Positions 1 to 5,728 of a stretch of DNA of 9,298 bases are shown piece by piece. The stretch is from the NCBI GenBank assembly GCA_027858455.1, contig JAQICQ010000056.1:1-9298 (forward strand), given 5' to 3'. The notes below the pieces were generated by a model. That model was not told the origin of the DNA. It saw nothing but the letters and a program-made list of their open reading frames with translations, and ran no database searches. The stretch comes from Elusimicrobiota bacterium. GTDB lineage: Bacteria; CG03; SLGR01; JAGXOG01. The first letter of the stretch is position 1. Each line of letters begins with the position of its first letter. The position numbers were made by a program, and so were the translations under genes.

Positions 1-1
1 C

Positions 2-385
2 CGAAAAATATATTGTTTTTCTATCCTTAAGGAAAAGAACTATCCATTGATAAAAGATAGTTCAGACAGAGATATTCCTCTTAAAGATTCTATCGGAGGA
101 CGAGAGTATAATGCTATCCTTAGAAAAAATTTAATTCAAATAAGGGATGAATTTTTACCTGATTTAGTGATATATGTTGCCGGCGCAGATGTTTATGAAA
201 AAGATAAGCTGGGAGGGTTGTCCTTAACCATGGAGGATTTAAAGGAAAGGGACCGAGTAATTAAAGAAGAGTTTATTGATTTTAAAATCCCGGTAGGAGT
301 AGTACTTGCCGGGGGCTATGCTATGGATATAAAAGATACAGTTGAAATTCATGCATCAACCGCTATTGCCTTTCTAAATGATTAA
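2..385 (+). CDS. Histone deacetylase / AcuC-like family protein, 3' part only
   Basis: The reading frame is open from base 2 to the stop at 383-385, so the gene begins upstream of the window and only about the last 127 residues are seen. The fragment reads like the C-terminal third of the zinc-dependent histone deacetylase/AcuC/acetylpolyamine amidohydrolase family. It has an FSI..EKNYPL..DSS segment, then VAGADVYEKDKLGGLSLT, whose Asp (codon 188-190) corresponds to a zinc ligand of the family, then VVLAGGYA, whose Tyr (codon 317-319) corresponds to the catalytic tyrosine. The family hydrolyses N-acetyl groups from lysine or small amines; the actual substrate cannot be told. A TTG at 47 could be read as a start, but the homology continues upstream of it, so it is internal. 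The last 8 bases overlap the next gene, which suggests cotranscription with the Rnf-like block. Confidence 0.8.
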   Translation, partial: RKIYCFSILKEKNYPLIKDSSDRDIPLKDSIGGREYNAILRKNLIQIRDEFLPDLVIYVAGADVYEKDKLGGLSLTMEDLKERDRVIKEEFIDFKIPVGVVLAGGYAMDIKDTVEIHASTAIAFLND

Positions 386-1355
386 AACTTTAAAAGAGAA
401 CTTTGGTATAGCAGCCGCAACGCCTGATTTTATAAGAATAGGCAAACCTTCTTCGGCAAATCTCAATAACAATAAACCGTACAGCGCGATAAGCACAGGC
501 AGCATAAGAAGTTCTCTTTTGGAAACAGGGGTTTTCACAGAGCAAGATTTTAACGATATCAATATTGAAGGATGCGATATAATAACGGCAAATTTTTTAT
601 GCCGCGCTCCTTTTTCAGGATATAATTATTATCTTGCAGAAAATTATCACAATGAATTAATATATGCTTTGAGATTTATGGCCGGAGTGCTGCGCGCAGG
701 CAGATCTGAGGTTATAGTTCCGTTCGGTCAAAGTGAAATTGGGTCTGTATATTCTAAGAAAATTCAACGGCTTCCGAATATTTTTTTTAAGGCAGTAAAG
801 GACAGATATCCGCTCTGCAATGATAAACTGTTTAAGAAAGAAATTTATAATTATAAGTATAAGCCCGGTAAAAAACATTCTGTTTGTGACGGCTCAATTC
901 TTATATTCAACCCGTATAAACTTTTAAAAATATTTTATTCTGTAATAGCGCCGGAAATGTCGGAATATATTGATGTTGCTGTGGTTACGGAAAAAAATAA
1001 ATATATAATTTCTGTTTCCCGGAAAAAATCGGTTTTGTATTTGCTGAAAAAAACAGGGGTCCGCTCTGACGGGTTAATAATCAGAGAGAGCCTTTTAAAC
1101 GGGACGGCAGTATCAGATCCGTCCAATGAAGCAATAGGAGAGACCCGTACTTTTTTTATGTTAAAAGAGAGTGAAATAAATTTAGGTAAATGCATCGGCT
1201 GCGCTAAATGTGTTAGGATATGCCCGGCGGGTATTAAATATACTTTTTCAAAAAATATTTTAGAAAATGGAAAAGGACTTACGGAATTCAATAAATCTTC
1301 CGGGTGTATAGGATGCGGTTTATGCGGATATTTTTGCCCCGGGTTTAAAAGCTGA
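378..1355 (+). CDS. rnfC: RnfC-like electron transport subunit with eroded N-terminal NADH/FMN region
   Basis: 325 residues against roughly 430 or more in typical RnfC. The C-terminus holds two complete [4Fe-4S] motifs: C272-C275-C278-C282P and C310-C313-C316-C320P. The middle can be laid along RnfC: residues around NFLCRAPF match the ECEPY region, KDRYPLCNDK matches the KtkYPQGgEK region, and ILIFNPYKLLKIFYSVI matches the VqNV.Ta.Aiy region. The glycine-rich GxGGAxFPT nucleotide-binding motif and the N-terminal H-G domain are not recognisable. Classical RnfC is the membrane-associated subunit that exchanges electrons with NAD(H); whether this one still can is doubtful. It is first in a C-D-G-E-A-B order, overlaps the upstream gene by 8 bases and is followed one base later by rnfD. 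The assignment rests on gene order, the ferredoxin tail and weak collinear similarity; it could also be called a 4Fe-4S protein of the RnfC type. Confidence 0.75.
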   Translation: MIKTLKENFGIAAATPDFIRIGKPSSANLNNNKPYSAISTGSIRSSLLETGVFTEQDFNDINIEGCDIITANFLCRAPFSGYNYYLAENYHNELIYALRFMAGVLRAGRSEVIVPFGQSEIGSVYSKKIQRLPNIFFKAVKDRYPLCNDKLFKKEIYNYKYKPGKKHSVCDGSILIFNPYKLLKIFYSVIAPEMSEYIDVAVVTEKNKYIISVSRKKSVLYLLKKTGVRSDGLIIRESLLNGTAVSDPSNEAIGETRTFFMLKESEINLGKCIGCAKCVRICPAGIKYTFSKNILENGKGLTEFNKSSGCIGCGLCGYFCPGFKS

Positions 1356-1356
1356 T

Positions 1357-2244
1357 ATGTTGAAAGTTTCGCGTCCGCCGTTTAAGCACGCTCCCGGGGG
1401 AAGCCTGCATTTATGGAGGAGTATTTTTACGGGCCTGTTTGTCGTTTTAGCAGTCAATACTTTATATACTCTTGGAATTGTCCATGGAATTCTCCCGGGA
1501 ACTGTCTCGGGAACTGTCGCGGGAACTGTACCTGGTAAACTAAAAATTACAGTTTGGATAATTATATTTTTTTCGGCAGCTGTTTTAATTAAAAGCTATA
1601 TAAATGAAGATGCCCGGATTAAAGATACATTCTACAGATACGGAGTGTGGGCTGTATATACAGCGCTTCTTGTTGACTCGGGCCAGAGTATTTTAGCGAT
1701 ACTTATTTTAACTTCAGCGGCGCTGTTAATTTATGAAATAGTATTTGCTTCTCCCGGCAGGTTTGTTCTTCCGCCTTTTATCATAGTATGGCTTTTTTTA
1801 AGTTATTTTTCTTCTGTTTTCGGAACAAATTCCGGAGCAAATTTCGGAATAATTTCCGGAACTCAATCTAGTATAATAAATTTGGATTTGGCTACAGCAA
1901 CGGTGATTTACGCTGTTGCAGCGTTTTTTATATTTAAAAAAATAGTATCCATAAAAGATATAGCCTGGTATTTTTTGCCCGCCCTTATTATATATCTTAT
2001 CGGGCAAAGTTCAGGGCCAATTTTCAGGCAAAATTTCGGGCTAAGTTCAGGGCCAAATTCGCTGAAATTAATAATTATAAATCTGTCTGCGTTAATATTG
2101 CTTTTGTTATATCCCGGCATTTTACCTGAGGGAAAAATTTGGAGGCCGGTTTTTATATCACTTGCGGTATTTGGTTATTTTATCGCGGGTATAACCGGCG
2201 TGGTGGCAGTGTTGTTGTTTACTCCGGTGACGGAAAGAATATGA
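1357..2244 (+). CDS. rnfD: RnfD-like integral membrane subunit, diverged, flavinylation motif not seen
   Basis: 295 residues, with about eight or nine hydrophobic segments (for example near 22-43, 64-81, 96-106, 111-130, 139-154, 181-194, 203-215, 236-252 and 264-288). The start SRPPFKHAPGGSLHLWRSIF resembles the SP.PH...S....M opening of RnfD/NqrB. The stretch LATATVIYAVAAFFIFKKIVSIKD aligns with the RnfD segment SALAILIGGLYLLYRRVISWR. RnfD normally carries FMN on the Thr of an SGATPL motif just before that segment. Here the corresponding loop (residues 155-171) is instead a Gly-rich tetrapeptide repeat, and the FNPA motif is also absent. Two more Gly-rich repeats lie in other inter-helix loops (residues 48-59 and 216-235). 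Position second in the Rnf-order operon supports the call. The stop overlaps the rnfG start (ATGA). Confidence 0.72.
   Translation: MLKVSRPPFKHAPGGSLHLWRSIFTGLFVVLAVNTLYTLGIVHGILPGTVSGTVAGTVPGKLKITVWIIIFFSAAVLIKSYINEDARIKDTFYRYGVWAVYTALLVDSGQSILAILILTSAALLIYEIVFASPGRFVLPPFIIVWLFLSYFSSVFGTNSGANFGIISGTQSSIINLDLATATVIYAVAAFFIFKKIVSIKDIAWYFLPALIIYLIGQSSGPIFRQNFGLSSGPNSLKLIIINLSALILLLLYPGILPEGKIWRPVFISLAVFGYFIAGITGVVAVLLFTPVTERI
1496..1531 (+). repeat. 12-bp tandem repeat, 3 copies, inside rnfD
   Basis: Three head-to-tail units CGGGAACTGTCT / CGGGAACTGTCG / CGGGAACTGTAC, with partial decay just after. The unit is a multiple of three, so the frame is kept and it encodes GTVSGTVAGTVPG in the loop after the first predicted membrane helix (residues about 48-60). 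Confidence 0.9.
1821..1868 (+). repeat. 12-bp tandem repeat, 4 imperfect copies, inside rnfD
   Basis: Units CGGAACAAATTC / CGGAGCAAATTT / CGGAATAATTTC / CGGAACTCAATC lie head to tail. They encode a G-x-x-[SF] tetrapeptide pattern (GTNSGANFGIISGTQS, residues 156-171). This loop is where RnfD proteins normally have the SGATPL flavin-attachment motif. Confidence 0.88.
2001..2060 (+). repeat. 12-bp tandem repeat, 5 imperfect copies, inside rnfD
   Basis: Units CGGGCAAAGTTC / AGGGCCAATTTT / CAGGCAAAATTT / CGGGCTAAGTTC / AGGGCCAAATTC. Units 1-2 and 4-5 are nearly the same pair, which suggests a 36-base duplication on top of the 12-base period. They encode GQSSGPIFRQNFGLSSGPNS (residues 217-236), a loop between predicted membrane helices. 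Confidence 0.88.
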
Positions 2245-2669
2245 AAAATCTTCTTGTTATAATTATCGTTATGGTTCTTTCGGGAATGCTTGCGATATCA
2301 GGAAAATTTTTTAAAGAAAATTCCGGTAAAGAAAAAGAATATATTGAGTCCCGCGAAAGCAAATTTTCCCAAGGCGGTTTTTCCGAAGGCGCATACATCG
2401 GGACAGGCGAAGGATTTGCCGGAAAGATAAAAGTTAAGGTTACTTTTTCCCGGGCTGTTTCTACATGTCCGGCAACGATGACGGAGATATCGGTAATACA
2501 GCACAGCGAAATTGAACAATATTGGTTAAATGTAAAAGAAAATATTCTTTCGGATATATTGAAAAATGGAACCGGCCGGCCAGACGCTCAAACCGGAGCT
2601 ACCGAGTCGGCCCGTGGATTAAGAGAGGCGATAAAAGATGCTGAAAAACAATCTCACAGACGGGATTAA
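2241..2669 (+). CDS. rnfG: RnfG-like FMN-binding domain protein (covalent flavin subunit)
   Basis: 142 residues from the ATG at 2241, which overlaps the rnfD stop. I chose this start because it opens directly into an N-terminal membrane anchor (MKNLLVIIIVMVLSGMLAI, residues 1-19). An in-frame upstream start at 2139 would lie inside rnfD. After the anchor comes an FMN_bind domain: AYIGTGEGFAGKIKVKV, then ISVIQHSE, and the flavinylation motif DAQTGAT at 115-121. The family expectation is that an ApbE-type transferase links FMN phosphate to Thr121 outside the cytoplasmic membrane. The length (142) is below that of normal RnfG and nearer to small stand-alone FMN_bind proteins. Third position in the C-D-G-E-A-B order. 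No apbE gene is in the window. Of the two flavinylated Rnf subunits, this is the only one with its motif preserved. Confidence 0.82.
   Translation: MKNLLVIIIVMVLSGMLAISGKFFKENSGKEKEYIESRESKFSQGGFSEGAYIGTGEGFAGKIKVKVTFSRAVSTCPATMTEISVIQHSEIEQYWLNVKENILSDILKNGTGRPDAQTGATESARGLREAIKDAEKQSHRRD
2623..2628 (+). promoter_or_regulatory. Ribosome binding site for rnfE
   Basis: GAGAGG lies nine bases before the ATG at 2638, inside the end of rnfG. It supports that ATG, and thus a 32-base overlap of rnfE with rnfG. Confidence 0.6.
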
Positions 2670-3147
2670 AATAGTCCTCTATGAGGGAGGAGCGCTGTTT
2701 ATATTTCTCGCGGTCAGCGTAGGCCCCCGCCCGTTTTTGTCGGCGGCGCTGATAGCTCTCTCGCTTTTTGTTGTATTAGCGGCGGTTATGGGGTTAGGCA
2801 ATAAATTCAGGAAAAATCAATTTTTGGTTCTGTCTGTCGCTGTATCAGGGGCAGTCTTTGGTATGGCATCTAATTTTATTAATTACAGAAACAGTGATTT
2901 TATATTTTTAATATCTTTACTTTCGGTCTTATATTTAGTTTTTTTGTTAACTCGTGGTTTTACAAAAAAAATTGAACCCGGAAACATTGCCGGAGCCTTA
3001 GCTGCATTTACCTTAACTAGTTTCAGCATAGCGTTTATATCCGCTACACTGGTATATAATAATATTAATGTAGCCGCCGCCGGAGGGATGTTAATTACAG
3101 CTGCTGTTATAATATTTTACCGGATTATATTAAGGGCTGTAAAATGA
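2638..3147 (+). CDS. rnfE: RnfE-like membrane subunit without cysteines
   Basis: 169 residues against about 200 in typical RnfE, with about six hydrophobic segments spread along the whole protein, as in the RnfA/RnfE/NqrD/NqrE family. The N-terminus LTDGIKIVLYEGGALFIFLAVS follows the pattern of RnfE openings (ft.GliKeNPvfVlvLGLC). In normal RnfE the Cys of LGLCP and the Cys of the later VVNC segment bind an intramembrane Fe-S cluster shared with RnfA. This protein has no cysteine at all; the first site reads LAVSVG. It is called RnfE mainly from its place between rnfG and rnfA, its size and its topology; the sequence alone would give only a multi-pass membrane protein. It overlaps rnfG by 32 bases and rnfA by 4. 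Confidence 0.62.
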   Translation: MLKNNLTDGIKIVLYEGGALFIFLAVSVGPRPFLSAALIALSLFVVLAAVMGLGNKFRKNQFLVLSVAVSGAVFGMASNFINYRNSDFIFLISLLSVLYLVFLLTRGFTKKIEPGNIAGALAAFTLTSFSIAFISATLVYNNINVAAAGGMLITAAVIIFYRIILRAVK

Positions 3148-3653
3148 GCTATCCTTTATTTACAGGCGCGGTTATGGTTGCTTTTCTGGGCGTAAGGACT
3201 ATAGTAAATATTTCTGAAAAAGATATTCCGCCTAAGATGCTGTTTAAATGCATTTTGGTTATGTCTCTATCGGTTTTATTAACAGTTACAATAAATTATT
3301 TTGCCCAAAACAGTTACAAGGGGCTTTTAATTTTTGCGGCTCTGCCGCTTTTATCTGTTGCATCGTCGGTAATTGCCGTCAAGTTAATAAAGGAAGAAAA
3401 ACAGATACGCCATTTTTTATATATAACTCTTTTACCGGCCGGCATAGCTGTTCTGGCGGCCCAATATGCAACAAGCTACGCAGCTGTTCTCATATACTCG
3501 TTGAGAAGTATTCTTGAGTTTTTGGTTATTGCTCTTTTAACTTTTAAAATATATAAAACAGTAAAAGATGATATCCCGGATATATTTAAAGGTATTCCTG
3601 CAATTTTAATACTTATATCGCTTATAAGTATGGTCTTAGGGGGGCTCAAGTAA
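3144..3653 (+). CDS. rnfA: RnfA-like membrane subunit lacking the cluster cysteines
   Basis: 169 residues against about 190 in RnfA, with roughly six membrane helices. The C-terminus DIPDIFKGIPAILILISLIS matches the RnfA ending (dvPkpFkGlPIaLItAGLms) well. Near the N-terminus, AFLGVRTIVNIS lies on the canonical RFLGICPFLGVS, so the cluster-binding Cys is replaced by Arg17. The second canonical motif (TTNCAVLG) corresponds to LLPAGIAVLAAQYA, with no Cys. The single cysteine, C36, is elsewhere. In characterised Rnf complexes, RnfA and RnfE form a pseudo-symmetric pair that conducts electrons and ions across the membrane. Here the fold is probably kept but the redox centre is not. It overlaps rnfE by 4 bases and rnfB by 1 (TAATG). 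Confidence 0.72.
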   Translation: MSYPLFTGAVMVAFLGVRTIVNISEKDIPPKMLFKCILVMSLSVLLTVTINYFAQNSYKGLLIFAALPLLSVASSVIAVKLIKEEKQIRHFLYITLLPAGIAVLAAQYATSYAAVLIYSLRSILEFLVIALLTFKIYKTVKDDIPDIFKGIPAILILISLISMVLGGLK

Positions 3654-4228
3654 TGATTATGATAATATTGGCTTCTTTTGTGATACTTTTTTTTGCCGAT
3701 ATAAAAGTTATAAGTTCAGAAAAATCCGGCATAAATGGTAAAAAACCGGTTATCCTCTGCACCGGAACCGGGCTTAAAAGGCTTAGCTACAGTGATAATA
3801 TAAAAGACTGCCGGTTGGCTTTTGAGGAGTTCGGCCCGGACGGATTATGCGCCCATGGGTGCATCGGGCTTCACAGCTGCCTTAGGGCATGCCCCCGCGA
3901 AGCTATAGGAAAAGATTTAAAAGTTAACTATAATCTCTGTGACGGTTGTGGGATTTGCATAGATATTTGTCCGCAAAATCTTATAGTAATGAAGGAATAT
4001 TCACAAAAACTCTATACAGCTTGTTTGACTGAATTGAACTCGGAGGACGCTGAAGCTAAGTGTTTGAAATCTTGCATAAAATGCTATATCTGTCTGGATA
4101 TATGCAGCAAATCGGCAATATATATAGACGACAGGGGGATACCCCGGATTGATTTTAATAAGTGCGATTACTGTCTTGATTGTCTTAAGAAATGCCCAAG
4201 CGAAGTAATAATCAGGAAATATGACTAA
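3653..4228 (+). CDS. rnfB: RnfB-like polyferredoxin subunit with short N-terminus
   Basis: 191 residues with one N-terminal membrane helix (about 2-15), then a segment VILCTGTGLKRLSY..NIKDCRLAF typical of RnfB (cagG...kY.Y.GikdC.aa). Four Fe-S cluster motifs follow: C66-x3-C70-x5-C76-x3-C80P; C96-C99-C102-C106P; C137/C141-C144-C147-C151; and C171-C174-C177-C181P. RnfB takes electrons from ferredoxin and passes them towards the membrane part. The small Cys-rich Fe-S domain (CxxC...C...C) that normally sits between the helix and the ferredoxin part is missing, and the protein is correspondingly shorter than the usual 260 or more residues. It is last in the C-D-G-E-A-B order, overlaps rnfA by 1 base and the next gene by 8. 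This is the best conserved subunit of the set. Confidence 0.85.
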   Translation: MIMIILASFVILFFADIKVISSEKSGINGKKPVILCTGTGLKRLSYSDNIKDCRLAFEEFGPDGLCAHGCIGLHSCLRACPREAIGKDLKVNYNLCDGCGICIDICPQNLIVMKEYSQKLYTACLTELNSEDAEAKCLKSCIKCYICLDICSKSAIYIDDRGIPRIDFNKCDYCLDCLKKCPSEVIIRKYD

Positions 4229-4604
4229 GAGAGATATAATTATTGCCGCCTTATTCTTGTTTGTTGCCCTCGGCGCGGGTTTATATAATTTTTATTCGTC
4301 CTCAGCGTCAGCTGTTTCAAAGAGATATTTAAATATAATTTATAAGAATGAAATTATAAAAAAAGTTAAACTGCCTGCAAGTAAAAAGATAGAAATAGAT
4401 GCGGGAGGAGGAGGATGGACAGTTGAAATAAAAGGTTTTAAGGCCCGGATATCGGCTGCGGATTGTCCCGGCCGGGATTGCGTTAAAAAAGGATGGATAA
4501 GCAATAAAGCCGAAGCTTTAATATGTGTGCCGCAAAATTATTTAGTTGAATTTGAAGGTAAAGATAAGGAATGGGGAGATAAAACAGATGCTGTCACGCA
4601 ATAA
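4221..4604 (+). CDS. NusG domain II-like membrane-anchored protein
   Basis: 127 residues: a cytoplasmic stub, one membrane helix (about 6-25), then a small beta domain outside the membrane. The signature is FKARISAADCPGRDCVKKGW and further on ALICVPQ, giving three conserved cysteines (C82, C87, C102) in the pattern CPxxxCVxxGWI...CxP. This is the NusG_II family, which despite its name is not the transcription factor NusG. Function is unknown; from memory it often occurs next to Gx-type transporters and flavin-based redox genes, as here. It overlaps rnfB by 8 bases and the next gene by 17, so it is very likely translated with the Rnf block. The cysteine pattern might serve in metal or redox chemistry, but that is inference. 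Confidence 0.8.
   Translation: MTKRDIIIAALFLFVALGAGLYNFYSSSASAVSKRYLNIIYKNEIIKKVKLPASKKIEIDAGGGGWTVEIKGFKARISAADCPGRDCVKKGWISNKAEALICVPQNYLVEFEGKDKEWGDKTDAVTQ
4573..4578 (+). promoter_or_regulatory. Ribosome binding site for the Gx-transporter-Maf fusion
   Basis: GGGGAG sits nine bases before the ATG at 4588. It decides for that start over the in-frame upstream one at 4546, because the protein then begins directly with the transporter's first helix. Confidence 0.65.
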
Positions 4605-5670
4605 AAATATAGTTTATATAGCTTTGTTTATTGCAGCGGCTTCGGCGCTTCAAATTACCGAATGGATGCTTCCTAATCCGATACCCGCAGTTAAACTAGG
4701 GCTGGCAAATATGGTTACTCTGATTGCGCTTATATTATACGGACCTAAATCAGCTTTTTGGGTTGCCGCAGGCAGAACGATTTTCAGCTCAATTATAATA
4801 GGGACTTTTCTCTCTCCGGCTTTTGTCTTAAGTTTCTCAGGTGCGGTAACTTCGGCAGGGGTCATGGTATTGCTCTATCGCCCACTGGGCAAATTAAGTC
4901 CTGTTGGGGTAAGTATTTCCGGAGCTGTTGTTCATAATTCAGTGCAGGTGCTGTTAGTCTATCTGCTGTTTATCAGACATCCGGGAATAATGTTTATTTT
5001 GCCGGTTTTGTTAGTCGGAGCGGTAATTACAGGAAGTTTGAACGGATATCTTGCAAAAAAAATAGCACCCCGGTTGGCGGAATTTTCCCCGCGGCGCATA
5101 TATCTGGCATCATCTTCGCCCCGCCGCAAGGATATGTTAGAAAAAGCAGGATTGCCGGTGACGGTAATTTTTCCGGGAGAAGTTTTTCCGGGAAAAGTTG
5201 AAGAAACCCCCCGGCCGCAAGAAGACCCGAAAAAGTATGCCAGGAGACAGGCAGAAAATAAAATCAAGGCAGTATATAAAAATATTAAACCGCCCGGATG
5301 CGTTATATCCGGGGATACTGTAGTTGCCTGCGGGGGAGAAATATTTTTAAAACCCGGCACAATAGAGAATGCCGAAAAGATGCTTATCCGTTTAAACGGC
5401 CGCCGCCAGGAAGTAATAACCGCTGTAGTTTTAAAAGAGCTTTCAACCGGCAGGATATATAAAAAAACCGTTTCTACTGTTCTTAAACTAAGAGAATTTT
5501 CCCGGGCAGATATTATAAAATTCAGCCGTGAGCATTATGACAAGGCCGGCGGCTATGCAATTCAGGGGATGAAAGACAAGCATATAGAATATATAAAAGG
5601 GAGCTATTCAAATGTAGTCGGATTTCCGGTTGGAGCTGTAAGGAAGTTGCTTAAAAAAGCATGCAATTAA
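4588..5670 (+). CDS. Fusion of Gx-type transporter (HepT-like) with Maf nucleotide pyrophosphatase
   Basis: 360 residues in one uninterrupted frame. Residues about 1-165 are a multi-helix membrane protein of the Gx transporter/heptaprenyl diphosphate synthase component I family (ITEWMLPNPIPAVKLGLANMVTLIALILYG...F). Residues about 170-360 are a complete Maf domain: LASSSPRR (173-180), QAENK, ISGDTVV with the catalytic-type Asp243, LKPGTIENAEKML..LNGR, and DKAGGYAIQG...YIKGSYSNVVGFP. The Maf part resembles the YhdE class, which hydrolyses dTTP/UTP and related nucleotides to the monophosphate. The Gx part has no proven transport substrate. The two parts meet at EFSPRRIYLASS with almost no linker. 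A 15-base tandem duplication lies in the Maf part (5168-5197). It is last in the operon and followed by a hairpin. Maf is a soluble enzyme elsewhere; here it would be tethered on the cytoplasmic side. Confidence 0.88.
   Translation: MLSRNKNIVYIALFIAAASALQITEWMLPNPIPAVKLGLANMVTLIALILYGPKSAFWVAAGRTIFSSIIIGTFLSPAFVLSFSGAVTSAGVMVLLYRPLGKLSPVGVSISGAVVHNSVQVLLVYLLFIRHPGIMFILPVLLVGAVITGSLNGYLAKKIAPRLAEFSPRRIYLASSSPRRKDMLEKAGLPVTVIFPGEVFPGKVEETPRPQEDPKKYARRQAENKIKAVYKNIKPPGCVISGDTVVACGGEIFLKPGTIENAEKMLIRLNGRRQEVITAVVLKELSTGRIYKKTVSTVLKLREFSRADIIKFSREHYDKAGGYAIQGMKDKHIEYIKGSYSNVVGFPVGAVRKLLKKACN
5168..5197 (+). repeat. 15-bp tandem duplication inside the Maf domain
   Basis: TTTTTCCGGGAGAAG is followed directly by TTTTTCCGGGAAAAG, 14 of 15 bases the same. 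It encodes FPGEV-FPGKV and adds about five residues between the first Maf strand region and the EETP segment, relative to the usual family spacing. Confidence 0.85.
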
Positions 5671-5692
5671 GTTAATCCCTTCGGGATAACTT
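5669..5692 (+). terminator. Hairpin at the end of the Rnf-like operon
   Basis: AAGTTAATCCC-TTC-GGGATAACTT forms a 10-bp stem with one bulged A and a three-base loop, and it begins within the stop codon of the fusion gene. No T run follows, so it is not a classical intrinsic terminator; it may act as a 3'-end stabiliser or weak terminator. Confidence 0.45.
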
Positions 5693-5728
5693 CCATAAGG
5701 GCTATCATTATTCGGTCGCTCACTCCTC

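Noticed and set aside
47..49. TTG as the start of the deacetylase-like gene
   Set aside because: The frame is open to base 2 and family similarity (FSI..EKNYP) extends upstream, so the gene is cut by the window edge.
2139..2240. Longer start for the RnfG-like protein
   Set aside because: It would place 34 extra residues inside rnfD; the ATG at 2241 overlaps the rnfD stop and opens directly with a membrane anchor, as expected.
3248..3517. 89-residue second-frame reading frame within rnfA
   Set aside because: It is a shadow of the rnfA frame, which matches the family at its C-terminus; no motif supports the other frame.
378..4228. Rnf-like block as a set of pseudogenes
   Set aside because: All six frames are open, overlap by a few bases and keep many Fe-S motifs; simple decay would be expected to have left stops or frameshifts.
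4546..4587. Longer start for the transporter-Maf fusion
   Set aside because: The extra residues are charged and unlike the family; the ATG at 4588 has a good ribosome site nine bases upstream.
4959..5360. 133-residue minus-strand reading frame opposite the fusion gene
   Set aside because: It is antisense to a clearly coding region with strong Maf motifs; its protein shows no family pattern.
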